Assembly (NCBI RefSeq): GCF_028864145.1
Contig: NZ_JARBHJ010000008.1
Span: 1 to 58,975 of the forward strand
Length of the DNA stretch: 58,975 nucleotides
Direction of reading: 5' to 3'
Source: Actinotignum schaalii
GTDB taxonomy: Bacteria > Actinomycetota > Actinomycetes > Actinomycetales > Actinomycetaceae
Below the pieces are notes generated by a model. The model had not been told where the DNA came from. It was given only the letters and a program-made list of their open reading frames with translations, and ran no database searches. Below, one piece after another: positions 15,696 to 23,291 of this stretch. The translations under genes were made by a program, and so were the position numbers. Position 1 is the first letter of the stretch. Each line of letters starts with the position of its first letter.

Positions 15696-17015
15696 TTACT
15701 CCGTTGGTTGATCTTTGAGGATTGCACTCTGGCGGGCGCGATCCTCAGCGATTTTTGCTCGTACCGCACCGGATAGGCCGAAAGCCATGAGCCCGGCAAC
15801 GGCGACCGATACCCCGAAGAACACCGTGGTAGCGAACATATTTCCGTTCGTGAGATCTTGCAGCCACCCGCCGAGGTACGGGCCGAGCATGCCGCCGAGG
15901 TTCCCGATACCGTTAATGATACCGAAGCCGGCGCCTACCGCTGCCGGGGGTAGCAGCAGGGAGTTGATCGTCCAGTACGGGGCGAAGAAGGAGAGCTGGC
16001 AGGCGGTTGCCGCCGCGAGCGCGACCACCACCAACCACCGCTGGTCCGCCGTCACGAAGGAAGAAAGCGCCAGGATAATACCGCCGAGGATGAGCGGAAT
16101 GCCCACGCGGGTGCAGTAGCGCTGGTCTCGGTCCGCGCCCTTGCCGTTGAACCAGATGGCGATCCCGGCGCAGACGGGCGGGATGGCGGAGACCAAGCCT
16201 ACCGTGAGCGAGCCGTGGAAGGACTGTTTGAGGAGGGTGGGCAGCCAGATCTGTAGCCCGTAGAAGCCCAGCCACACAAACATCCCCAGGAAGGCCAGGT
16301 ACCAGGTGAAGGGATTGCGCACCGCGAGGCGCCAATCCGATTCCACCGGTTTTTCACTACCGTCGATGATTTGCAAGGCGCGGATTTCGTCCTTTTCATC
16401 CTGGTCAATCCATCTGGCGGTATCCGGATTATCGGCGGCGAAGTACCACCACAGCCCCACGCCGATGACCAGCGGCAACGCACCCTGAATAATGAAGAGT
16501 TCACGCCAGTTCCCGTACATGAGGATGAGGCCGGCGAAGGGGCCGGTGATGATCGTGGCGATGGGATTGTGCATGATGAACAGCGAGAAAGCCCGCCCGC
16601 GTTCCGCCTTGGAGAACCACCGGGAAATGAGGACCATGAGTGCTGGCTGCACCCCGCCCTCAAAGACCCCGAGCATAAAGCGTGCGATGAGTAGCTGCGT
16701 ATACGAGTGGACGAAACCGGCCAGAATCGCGCAGACTCCCCACCCGATCATGAGCACAAAGACAACTTTCCGGGCACTCCACTTCTGCGCCAGGTAGCCG
16801 CCCGGAACCTGGAGCACCAGGTACCCGATAAAGAAGATTCCCGCGGCGAATCCGGCCTGGGAAGCATCCATATTGAGACTTTCCCGGATGCCTTCCATGC
16901 CGAAGCCAATATTGACACGGTCGATATACGCGATGATGTAGATCGTGATAATGACGGGAATGAGAATTTTCCAGCGGCGCCGCGCTGACGTGGGAACGTG
17001 GACCGGAGTTGTCAT
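15696..17015 (-). CDS. MFS permease, anion:cation symporter (ACS) type
   Basis: 439 residues and about twelve membrane segments. The N-terminal IIYIIAYIDRVNIGFG and GYLVLQVPGGYLAQKWSARKVV patterns are typical of the ACS family, which imports sugar acids, tartrate, phthalate or similar carboxylates with protons. Its ATG directly follows the stop codon of the cyclase-family gene (TAAATG), so the two are coupled. In this cluster it probably imports the carboxylate or lactone being degraded. Confidence 0.85.
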   Translation of the reverse strand: MTTPVHVPTSARRRWKILIPVIITIYIIAYIDRVNIGFGMEGIRESLNMDASQAGFAAGIFFIGYLVLQVPGGYLAQKWSARKVVFVLMIGWGVCAILAGFVHSYTQLLIARFMLGVFEGGVQPALMVLISRWFSKAERGRAFSLFIMHNPIATIITGPFAGLILMYGNWRELFIIQGALPLVIGVGLWWYFAADNPDTARWIDQDEKDEIRALQIIDGSEKPVESDWRLAVRNPFTWYLAFLGMFVWLGFYGLQIWLPTLLKQSFHGSLTVGLVSAIPPVCAGIAIWFNGKGADRDQRYCTRVGIPLILGGIILALSSFVTADQRWLVVVALAAATACQLSFFAPYWTINSLLLPPAAVGAGFGIINGIGNLGGMLGPYLGGWLQDLTNGNMFATTVFFGVSVAVAGLMAFGLSGAVRAKIAEDRARQSAILKDQPTE

Positions 17016-17723
17016 TTAGGCCTCCTCGGCGATTGTTTCGAGCGCGTAGACACGCGCGGGGCCGCCATCCGCACCCTTGATCTTCAACGGTGCGGCAAAG
17101 AAGAGGAAGCGATCCTGGCTAAGCTGTTCCAGTCCGGCCAGATATTCGATTTGCAGGATTCCCTTGGGGAGCAGCACGGTATGGCAGGCCCAGTCTTCGA
17201 TGGGTTCGTGATGTTCGAAATCTGTGAGGTACGGTTCGCGGATCGCGCGGTCCTGCGGGAAATCAAAAGCGATTGCCTTGGCCTCCAGCTCGAGGAGGTA
17301 TTCCGCGCCGGACTTCGTAATCCACGGGGACATGGTCCAGAATTCTGCTTCGGTTGTGGGGTGGCGCAGTGCCTGGTTGCTGCGGATAAGTACGACGTCG
17401 CCGGCGCGTACCGCGCCGGCCCGGGCCTCAAGAACTTCGCGGGAAAGTGCGGCGTTATCACCCAAATCTGCGACGTCGATCAGGCTTGCTTCCCCGCAGA
17501 AACGTTCGATGGGGAGCATCTCAATGGTTTCTAAGGCCCGATCAACGTGCTGGGGCGCATCGCAATGGGAGAAATTATGGGCACCGTAATCTTTGAGCAC
17601 GGTGGAACGGAAGGTGAATTCCGGTTTCGGAAGTTCCTTGAAGGCGAACTCCGGAGCGAAACGCCAATGCGGCTCAATAAGCATCGACAGGTCGACGACG
17701 CGATAGTGATCGAAAAATCCCAT
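17016..17723 (-). CDS. Cyclase-family hydrolase (kynurenine-formamidase fold)
   Basis: 235 residues from the ATG at 17723; the longer open frame upstream overlaps the amidohydrolase gene and is not coding. It carries the metal-binding motif of the family, here AHNFSHCDAPQHVD (near residues 47-60), plus a late DFPQDRAIR segment and the pattern GDVVLIRSNQA. Family members open amide, lactone or ester-type rings using metal. In this context it may hydrolyse a lactone or related intermediate, but the substrate cannot be read. It starts ten bases after the amidohydrolase stop. Confidence 0.75.
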   Translation of the reverse strand: MGFFDHYRVVDLSMLIEPHWRFAPEFAFKELPKPEFTFRSTVLKDYGAHNFSHCDAPQHVDRALETIEMLPIERFCGEASLIDVADLGDNAALSREVLEARAGAVRAGDVVLIRSNQALRHPTTEAEFWTMSPWITKSGAEYLLELEAKAIAFDFPQDRAIREPYLTDFEHHEPIEDWACHTVLLPKGILQIEYLAGLEQLSQDRFLFFAAPLKIKGADGGPARVYALETIAEEA

Positions 17724-17733
17724 GGTAGTTGTC

Positions 17734-18702
17734 CTATTTTTCGGCGTGCGCGGCGGTGCGCACGGCTTCCGATGTTGTGTTGAGCAGAGCCTGCGGGAGG
17801 CGGTAGATCCGCACCGCGTTCTCTGCGTAGGCGGCTCGTTGTTCCGCCTGGGACCATCCGCTCGTGATCTCACGGAAGCCATTCCAAATATCGGCGAAGC
17901 TTCCGGCGATGGAATCGACCGGGAAATTCGAGGCGAACATAATGCGTTCGGTTCCAAAAATCTCGGTGATTCTTTCCACGATGGGACGATTATTTTCCAC
18001 GGTCCAGGGCTGATCTTTCAGCCCGATTCCGGAAATCTTGATGGAGACCTGCGGATATTGCGCCATGAATTCCAGGGCGCGCGCCCAGCCGGCAATCATA
18101 TCCGGGTGGCGATCCGCGGGGAGCCCGGAGTGGTTAATAATGAGGGGAATATCCGGGTTCTGATCCAGAACGGTTTTCGCCTCGGTCATATGCCACCAGG
18201 CCACTTGCAGGTCGAAACTAAATCCGACGGCGCGCAGCGCGGCGTAGCCCTTCTGCCACTGCGGGTCAGTTAGCAGGCTCGGGTTGCTTTCCGCGCTGGC
18301 CGGCGAATCGGATTGCCCGGGCTTATTACGAACCCCGCGCACAATGGGAATCTCCGCTAATTCTTCGAGAGTACCCTGCACCTGCGGGTCTTTGAGAATC
18401 GCGTGCCCCACCCCGGCGTTGGGGAGGCCGAAGCGATCCGCGATATTTTGGGTGTAGCGCATTTCGCCAACCGGATCATCGAGTTCCCATTCGGTTTCCA
18501 TCGTTACCGAACCGACGAGGTTGAGATTAATACTCGCGGCTAAATCGGTGAGATCCGCCGGCACGAAATCAACTTTGATTGGATCGTAATTTCCGTAGCG
18601 GAAGGGGATATGCGCATCGGGGCGCAACCAGGGTTGGTAACCCAGATGCGGCTCCCAAAAGTGATGATGCGCGTCAATAACTGGACCTGTGTATAACTCC
18701 AT
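17734..18702 (-). CDS. COG3618-type amidohydrolase, probable sugar lactonase
   Basis: 322 residues from the ATG at 18702, which follows AAGGAGG; the longer frame runs into a poly-G/C tract. The opening IDAHHHFWEP (metal HxH), INHSGLP (His) and FASNFPVDS (Asp) are the features of the COG3618 group that includes L-fuconolactonase, L-rhamnonolactonase and PDC hydrolase (LigI). Its place among sugar-acid permeases and tetrulose enzymes favours hydrolysis of a sugar lactone to the acid. Aromatic-pathway pyrone hydrolysis is the alternative, but no oxygenase is present. Cytoplasmic. Confidence 0.8.
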   Translation of the reverse strand: MELYTGPVIDAHHHFWEPHLGYQPWLRPDAHIPFRYGNYDPIKVDFVPADLTDLAASINLNLVGSVTMETEWELDDPVGEMRYTQNIADRFGLPNAGVGHAILKDPQVQGTLEELAEIPIVRGVRNKPGQSDSPASAESNPSLLTDPQWQKGYAALRAVGFSFDLQVAWWHMTEAKTVLDQNPDIPLIINHSGLPADRHPDMIAGWARALEFMAQYPQVSIKISGIGLKDQPWTVENNRPIVERITEIFGTERIMFASNFPVDSIAGSFADIWNGFREITSGWSQAEQRAAYAENAVRIYRLPQALLNTTSEAVRTAAHAEK

Positions 18703-18717
18703 TGTTTCCTCCTTGGT

Positions 18718-18781
<64 letters not shown>

Positions 18782-18815
18782 ACCGCACCCAAAAATTCGT
18801 CGCTACGAGGCGCGC

Positions 18816-20150
18816 TTAGGCGATAAGCCGCCGCTGCGCCAAGGGACGATTGAAATTAATGAGGGCAGAACCGATCATGTACAGTCCTGCCGCGCAGGCG
18901 AGGAATACGAACGCTCCAGTAAAGGAGCCCCCGGCTGCCTTGATCGCGTAGCCCATGATGATGGGAGCAAGCGCACCGCCCAGGGATGAGGCCATGTTCA
19001 TGACAGAACCAACCGTTCCCACCTGGCTCTTCGGGGCGAGCCAAGCCGGAATAGCCCAGTACAGCCCACCGAAGTTCGTGAAGAATACCGCGCCGGAGAG
19101 TAGGAAGAGGGCGGTCATTCCGGAGGGGGCGAAGGGGATAGCTGCCACGCATACCGCCATGCCGAGGGCGGAGCCGACCAGCAGTGCCTTCATAACCTTG
19201 TTGTAATCGTTGAAGGTGCGCCGGCCCCAGTCCGCGAGCCACCCGGCTACCAGCTGGCCCACCACGCCCATCATGAACATGAAGAAGGTGCCCCAGCCTA
19301 GGCCGGCTAAATCGAAATCGCGGGCACGCGAGAGATAGGACGGGGTCCAGGAAATGAGGCCCCACCATACTGTGGCCCAGCCAAGACGCCCGAACCAGAA
19401 GGCCCACCAGGAGGTGGAACGTGCATAGTCAACGATGCGCGGGACCTTGGCCTTTTCTTCTGCGGTGAGTTCGGCCCCTTCCTGACCTACCTCACCTTCG
19501 CGGATGTGTTCGAGTTCTTCCGCGCTCACCCGTGGGTGTTCTTCCGGAGTGTCACGCACCCAGATGTAGTAGATAATCGCAACGATCACCGTGATCCCGC
19601 CGGTTATATAGAAAGCCCAGCGCCAGGACCCGAAGAATCCAATTATTGCGGTGACCATAATGCCACCCACAGCGGAGCCGAAGGCCCCGGCCATATCCAC
19701 GAAAGTGGCGCCGCGGGCACGTTCCCCGGAAGGCAACCAAGAAGAGTTGAGCTTGGAGCCCGAGGGCGCACACGGTGCTTCCAATGCACCGAGGAGCAAG
19801 CGGGATACCCCGAAGCCCAAGCCGGTGTGGATAAAACCAATAACCATCTGGGTTCCGCCCCAAAGTGCTCCGGCCGCACCGATAACGCGGCGTGGCCCGA
19901 ATTTATCGAGGAGCCAACCACCCGGAACCTGGAAGATGAGGTAGGTCCAGAAGAAAGTAGAAAGAATCCATCCCTGCATATCCTCATCGATGCCCAGTTC
20001 CTTATCGATAAAGGGCAGGGCGATGGACAGGGTGGTGCGGTCAATGTAGTTGAGCAGAATAATGAGCCACAAAATCATGAAGACTTCAATGCGAATCTTC
20101 GATTTTTTACCCTTGCGTGGGTGGCTCACTGCGTGCTTATTAACGGACAT
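18816..20150 (-). CDS. MFS permease, ACS type (second)
   Basis: 444 residues, about twelve membrane segments. The N-terminal LNYIDRTTLSIALPFI and the YLIFQVPGGWLLDKFGPRRVIG loop mark the ACS family again (hexuronate/glucarate/phthalate permease relatives), but the sequence differs clearly from the MFS protein at 15696, so it is not a recent duplicate. It begins 14 bases after the PdxA-like gene with a weak ribosome site. Two such permeases plus TctABC in one cluster suggest that more than one acid or lactone enters the pathway. Confidence 0.85.
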   Translation of the reverse strand: MSVNKHAVSHPRKGKKSKIRIEVFMILWLIILLNYIDRTTLSIALPFIDKELGIDEDMQGWILSTFFWTYLIFQVPGGWLLDKFGPRRVIGAAGALWGGTQMVIGFIHTGLGFGVSRLLLGALEAPCAPSGSKLNSSWLPSGERARGATFVDMAGAFGSAVGGIMVTAIIGFFGSWRWAFYITGGITVIVAIIYYIWVRDTPEEHPRVSAEELEHIREGEVGQEGAELTAEEKAKVPRIVDYARSTSWWAFWFGRLGWATVWWGLISWTPSYLSRARDFDLAGLGWGTFFMFMMGVVGQLVAGWLADWGRRTFNDYNKVMKALLVGSALGMAVCVAAIPFAPSGMTALFLLSGAVFFTNFGGLYWAIPAWLAPKSQVGTVGSVMNMASSLGGALAPIIMGYAIKAAGGSFTGAFVFLACAAGLYMIGSALINFNRPLAQRRLIA

Positions 20151-20164
20151 GGTGAACCGGCTTT

Positions 20165-21157
20165 CTATGCCTGGGCCGCTTCTGCGGTCTTGACCCCGAG
20201 GGAAGTAGCAATATCAAAGGCTCGCTGGGAGGGACCGATGGAGGCAATACCCTGGCCCACGATTTCGTAGGCGGTGCCGTGGGCCGGGGTGGCCAACGGC
20301 ACGGGCAAACCTCCCTGAACCGTCACACCCTTATCGAAGCCAATGGTCTTGAGAGCAATCTGGCCCTGATCGTGGTACATCGTGACAACGCCGTCGAAAT
20401 TCCCCTTCTGGGCTCGCATGAAGGTGGTGTCCGGCGGGAAGGGACCCTGCACATTAACACCATCAAACTGGGCGAGTTCCACCCCAGGGGCAATATGGTC
20501 AATTTCTTCCCGGCCGAACTGCCCGGATTCTCCACCGTGCGGGTTGAGCGCGCATACCGCGATACGCGGTTCTTCTACTCCGATGCCCTTAATAACATCG
20601 TTGAGAAGGTTAATGGCATCGCGAACCGCTCGGGCGTTAATACGGGCGGCTACTTGCGAGATTCCACAATGCGAAGTAACGCGCGAAGTGGTGAGCCCGG
20701 GAATGAAATTGAGTTCGGAAGTGAAGCCGTCGTAATTGAGTTCCTTGGCGAACCAACGCAGCTCGTCCTCTTCATGCATGCCGGCTTCGTGGAGCGCGGC
20801 TTTGTTGAGGGGGAGGAAAATAATCGCATCCGCTTTGCCGTCCTTGTACATGCCGATAGCCTTGAGGAGATCGGATTTCACACGCCGACCGCCTTCCACG
20901 GAATGCTCCCCGCGTTTAACGGGCTGATCTTGGAGCTCGGATCCCACGATCTGCACCTCACCGGGCTTTGCTTCTTCCGAATAGGGGAAGCTCAGAGAGA
21001 GCTCCGCGCAGTATTTCTCTACTTCGGAAGCCGATGCAAGCAGCTTAATATTGGCCTTCTGACGGTTCTCCTCATCGGCACATAACTTCATCGCCAGTTC
21101 GGGGCCGATGCCTGAGGGATCACCGATAGTCATAGCAAGATTGGGAACGATAGTCAT
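20165..21157 (-). CDS. PdxA-family beta-hydroxyacid dehydrogenase (decarboxylating)
   Basis: 330 residues with the full PdxA architecture: MTIGDPSGIGPE at the start, LPLNKAALHEAG (116-126), and the three metal histidines His163 (TSHCG), His207 (LNPHGGE) and His262 (YHDQGQ). The family oxidises a beta-hydroxy group next to a carboxylate using NAD(P) and the product decarboxylates. PdxA2 members act on 4-phospho-D-threonate/erythronate, TphB on a diol dicarboxylate. Pyridoxal synthesis is unlikely here. The DUF1537 kinase that partners PdxA2 is absent, so an unphosphorylated sugar acid is a real possibility. AAGGAG precedes the ATG. Confidence 0.85.
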   Translation of the reverse strand: MTIVPNLAMTIGDPSGIGPELAMKLCADEENRQKANIKLLASASEVEKYCAELSLSFPYSEEAKPGEVQIVGSELQDQPVKRGEHSVEGGRRVKSDLLKAIGMYKDGKADAIIFLPLNKAALHEAGMHEEDELRWFAKELNYDGFTSELNFIPGLTTSRVTSHCGISQVAARINARAVRDAINLLNDVIKGIGVEEPRIAVCALNPHGGESGQFGREEIDHIAPGVELAQFDGVNVQGPFPPDTTFMRAQKGNFDGVVTMYHDQGQIALKTIGFDKGVTVQGGLPVPLATPAHGTAYEIVGQGIASIGPSQRAFDIATSLGVKTAEAAQA

Positions 21158-21232
21158 TGTTTTCTCCTTTGTAGCTGTGGTCGCTCGTGCGGCCAGTGAC
21201 GGACGGATAACTGGGGTAAATAGGTTCGGGGA

Positions 21233-22240
21233 TTAGTACGACGGTGCGGGGGCCGACTCACGAGTAATCTGTCCAATGGCACCCTGGCCCGTGGCGGAAA
21301 GATTCGCGTTGAAAGGATCAATGGTGCGCAGTGCGGAGCGCAGTACCTGGCGGATATAGCGGGCATTTGTTGCTCCCACTCCCAGCCAGTCCGAGCCGTA
21401 GTGTTCCACCATGAATGCTCCGGTAAAGCCACCCCGCAAAGCTTGCCGAATCACGGCGCGGTAGTTAATAAGTCCGCTTTCCAGGGGAACCGGCGCGGAC
21501 ATATAGGTGCCAGTTTCCGGGTCCTCATCGCGAATATAGTTCTTGATATGCCAGTAATTGGCGTAGGGAAGAACCGCATCGAACATGTCCTGGTAGCTGG
21601 GCATGGGCCGGTGCAGGCGAATGAGGTTGCCGATATCCGGATTAAGCCCCACGTTGTCACGGTCAATATCACGCACGAAACTCACCGCGCCGTCGTGGGT
21701 TCCCACGTAGGTGTCTTCGTACATTTCCAGGCTGATGTGCATTCCGAGCTGGCCGGCGTGCCGGGCTAGTTCCCGCACCCGTTCCACCGCGAGCGGACGC
21801 AATTGCGGATCGCATACGTGCCCGGGTGCTAGCCAGAACCACAGCGCTTTTTCCTGCGCCGGGGTGAGGGCCTCCATAAAGCCGATATTGATGACCTGTG
21901 CCCCGAGCTCATGCCCGCGGTCAATGAGGTCATGTACGAAGGCAAGATTGGTATCTCCGTTGCGAACATCGACGACGGAACGCCTACCTACGGAAATAGC
22001 GGGAATGCTGAGGTCGAGATCGCGGCACATATCCCGGAAAGACGCGAAGCGTTCCTCGGATATCTCAACAAGGGGAACCCAATCATCCATCGGATCAATG
22101 GCACCGAAACCAAGCTCCTTGACTTGGAGAAGCTGGTCTTCCCATATGCTTACCGGTGCGGTTCCTATATCCTCCCCTGTTTCTGTGCGGGATCCGAAAT
22201 TCATCTTGGCCGCAATTGGCCAGGTATCCGCCGTATACAC
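21233..22240 (-). CDS. TIM-barrel sugar isomerase/epimerase (AP-endonuclease-2 fold)
   Basis: 335 residues from a GTG at 22240 with AAGGAG seven bases upstream. The xylose-isomerase-like barrel is recognisable: a conserved glutamate in HISLEMYEDTYVG, an Asp in VGLNPDIGNLIRLH, His in WHIKNY, and a final Glu-His in AFMVEHYG, which together would bind one divalent metal. Members include isomerases, epimerases, dehydratases and decarboxylases of sugar acids, so the reaction is open. It sits between the tctC and PdxA-like genes, pointing to an early step on the imported acid. Confidence 0.75.
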   Translation of the reverse strand: MYTADTWPIAAKMNFGSRTETGEDIGTAPVSIWEDQLLQVKELGFGAIDPMDDWVPLVEISEERFASFRDMCRDLDLSIPAISVGRRSVVDVRNGDTNLAFVHDLIDRGHELGAQVINIGFMEALTPAQEKALWFWLAPGHVCDPQLRPLAVERVRELARHAGQLGMHISLEMYEDTYVGTHDGAVSFVRDIDRDNVGLNPDIGNLIRLHRPMPSYQDMFDAVLPYANYWHIKNYIRDEDPETGTYMSAPVPLESGLINYRAVIRQALRGGFTGAFMVEHYGSDWLGVGATNARYIRQVLRSALRTIDPFNANLSATGQGAIGQITRESAPAPSY

Positions 22241-22255
22241 CTCATCACTCCTTTC

Positions 22256-22279
22256 GCCGGCCCCGGTTCCGGGGCCGGC
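22256..22279. other. Strong hairpin between tctC and the isomerase gene
   Basis: GCCGGCCCCGG (22256-22266) and CCGGGGCCGGC (22269-22279) form a perfect 11-bp stem. On the minus strand no T-run follows and the next gene's ribosome site comes directly after, so it is more likely an mRNA-stabilising or partial-attenuation element that raises tctC message over downstream genes than a full terminator. Confidence 0.6.
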
Positions 22280-22305
22280 GCTTATCTGCTTATTGCTAGC
22301 GAGCC

Positions 22306-23289
22306 TTAGCTCTGCCCGAGTCCCTTCTTGAGATCTGCTTCGTACCCTTCGAGGTACTTGACGAAATCATCGCCGAAGAGAGGATCGATCTGCATGAAAT
22401 TGGTTTCCATGTAGTTGGTGAAGTCCTTGCTTTCGCTGTACTTCTTTGCTGCATCAATCCAGTACTCGCGGGCTTCTTCGCTGATCCCACCTGTCGCGAT
22501 AAGGCCGCGGAACTGGGAGAAGGTCACGTTAATGCCTTCCTCCACGGTGGTGGGGATATCCTTGAGCGCATCGTAGCTATAGCGATCTTCGGAGATCACG
22601 CACAGGGGAACAAGATCGCCGGCTTCCAGCTGGCCCATCACTTCGCTGGGATTACCCAGGGCGACATCAACGTGTCCGCCGAGCAACGCAGTCACGGCTT
22701 CACCTCCGGATTCGTAGGGCACGCGTTGGAACTGCACACCCTGGTCCTTTTCGATAAGGCCAAATTGGATAGCGTCGTTACCGGTCACACCACCGGATAT
22801 GGAAACCTTGACAGGACCGGCCTTCGCCGCATCCACCACAGCACGGCAGGAATTGTAAGGAGAGCCCTTCTTTACAACCATGATCGTCGAGTCCTGACCC
22901 GCCTTCATGATCGGGGTGAAACTACGCCACGTGAAGGGCACATTTTCGGTGAGAGGAAGGTTTATGAGGGCGGTTTCGGTGGCGAGGAGCTTGGAACTAT
23001 CACCTTCTTCGCCCAGGAACGCAGCATAGCCGACGGCGCCGCCGGCACCCTGGCGATTCTCCACCGAGATGGACTTACCTGTGACGTTCTCCAGGCCGGA
23101 GGCGATGGCACGGCCTGACATATCGGAACCACCACCGGGGGCCATAGGTACCACCATGGTGATACGGGCGCCGGGATCGAAATCGCTTCCTCCCGCGGAG
23201 GAACCCCCGCCCTTATCCTGACAGCCGGAGAGGGCAAGGAGCGCGCAGCTAACAGCGGCGATACCGCTCATGAGTCGTGATATTTTCAT
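22306..23289 (-). CDS. tctC: TctC/Bug-type solute-binding lipoprotein
   Basis: 327 residues with a lipoprotein signal (LLALSGC lipobox, Cys near 22) and the tripartite tricarboxylate transporter binding-protein pattern: ITMVVPMAPGGGSDMSGRAIA, ENRQGAGGAVGYAAF, a PFTWRSFTPI strand and GGHVDVALGNPSEV. It binds the organic acid outside the membrane and presents it to TctAB. TctC proteins as a class prefer carboxylates such as citrate, C4 acids or aromatic acids. It lies two bases downstream of tctA. The hairpin behind it would fit the need for excess binding protein. Confidence 0.9.
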   Translation of the reverse strand: MKISRLMSGIAAVSCALLALSGCQDKGGGSSAGGSDFDPGARITMVVPMAPGGGSDMSGRAIASGLENVTGKSISVENRQGAGGAVGYAAFLGEEGDSSKLLATETALINLPLTENVPFTWRSFTPIMKAGQDSTIMVVKKGSPYNSCRAVVDAAKAGPVKVSISGGVTGNDAIQFGLIEKDQGVQFQRVPYESGGEAVTALLGGHVDVALGNPSEVMGQLEAGDLVPLCVISEDRYSYDALKDIPTTVEEGINVTFSQFRGLIATGGISEEAREYWIDAAKKYSESKDFTNYMETNFMQIDPLFGDDFVKYLEGYEADLKKGLGQS

Positions 23290-23291
23290 TG

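Noticed and set aside
14644-15711. A 355-codon plus-strand frame over the DhaKL kinase gene
   Set aside because: Shadow of the kinase gene; composition and lack of any motif argue against it. The same holds for 20279-21085 over the PdxA-like gene and 2885-3568 over the MFS gene.
20165-21157. Pyridoxal-phosphate biosynthesis gene pdxA, or the DUF1537-dependent threonate/erythronate pathway
   Set aside because: No other vitamin B6 gene and no DUF1537 kinase are in the window; the catabolic context is strong.
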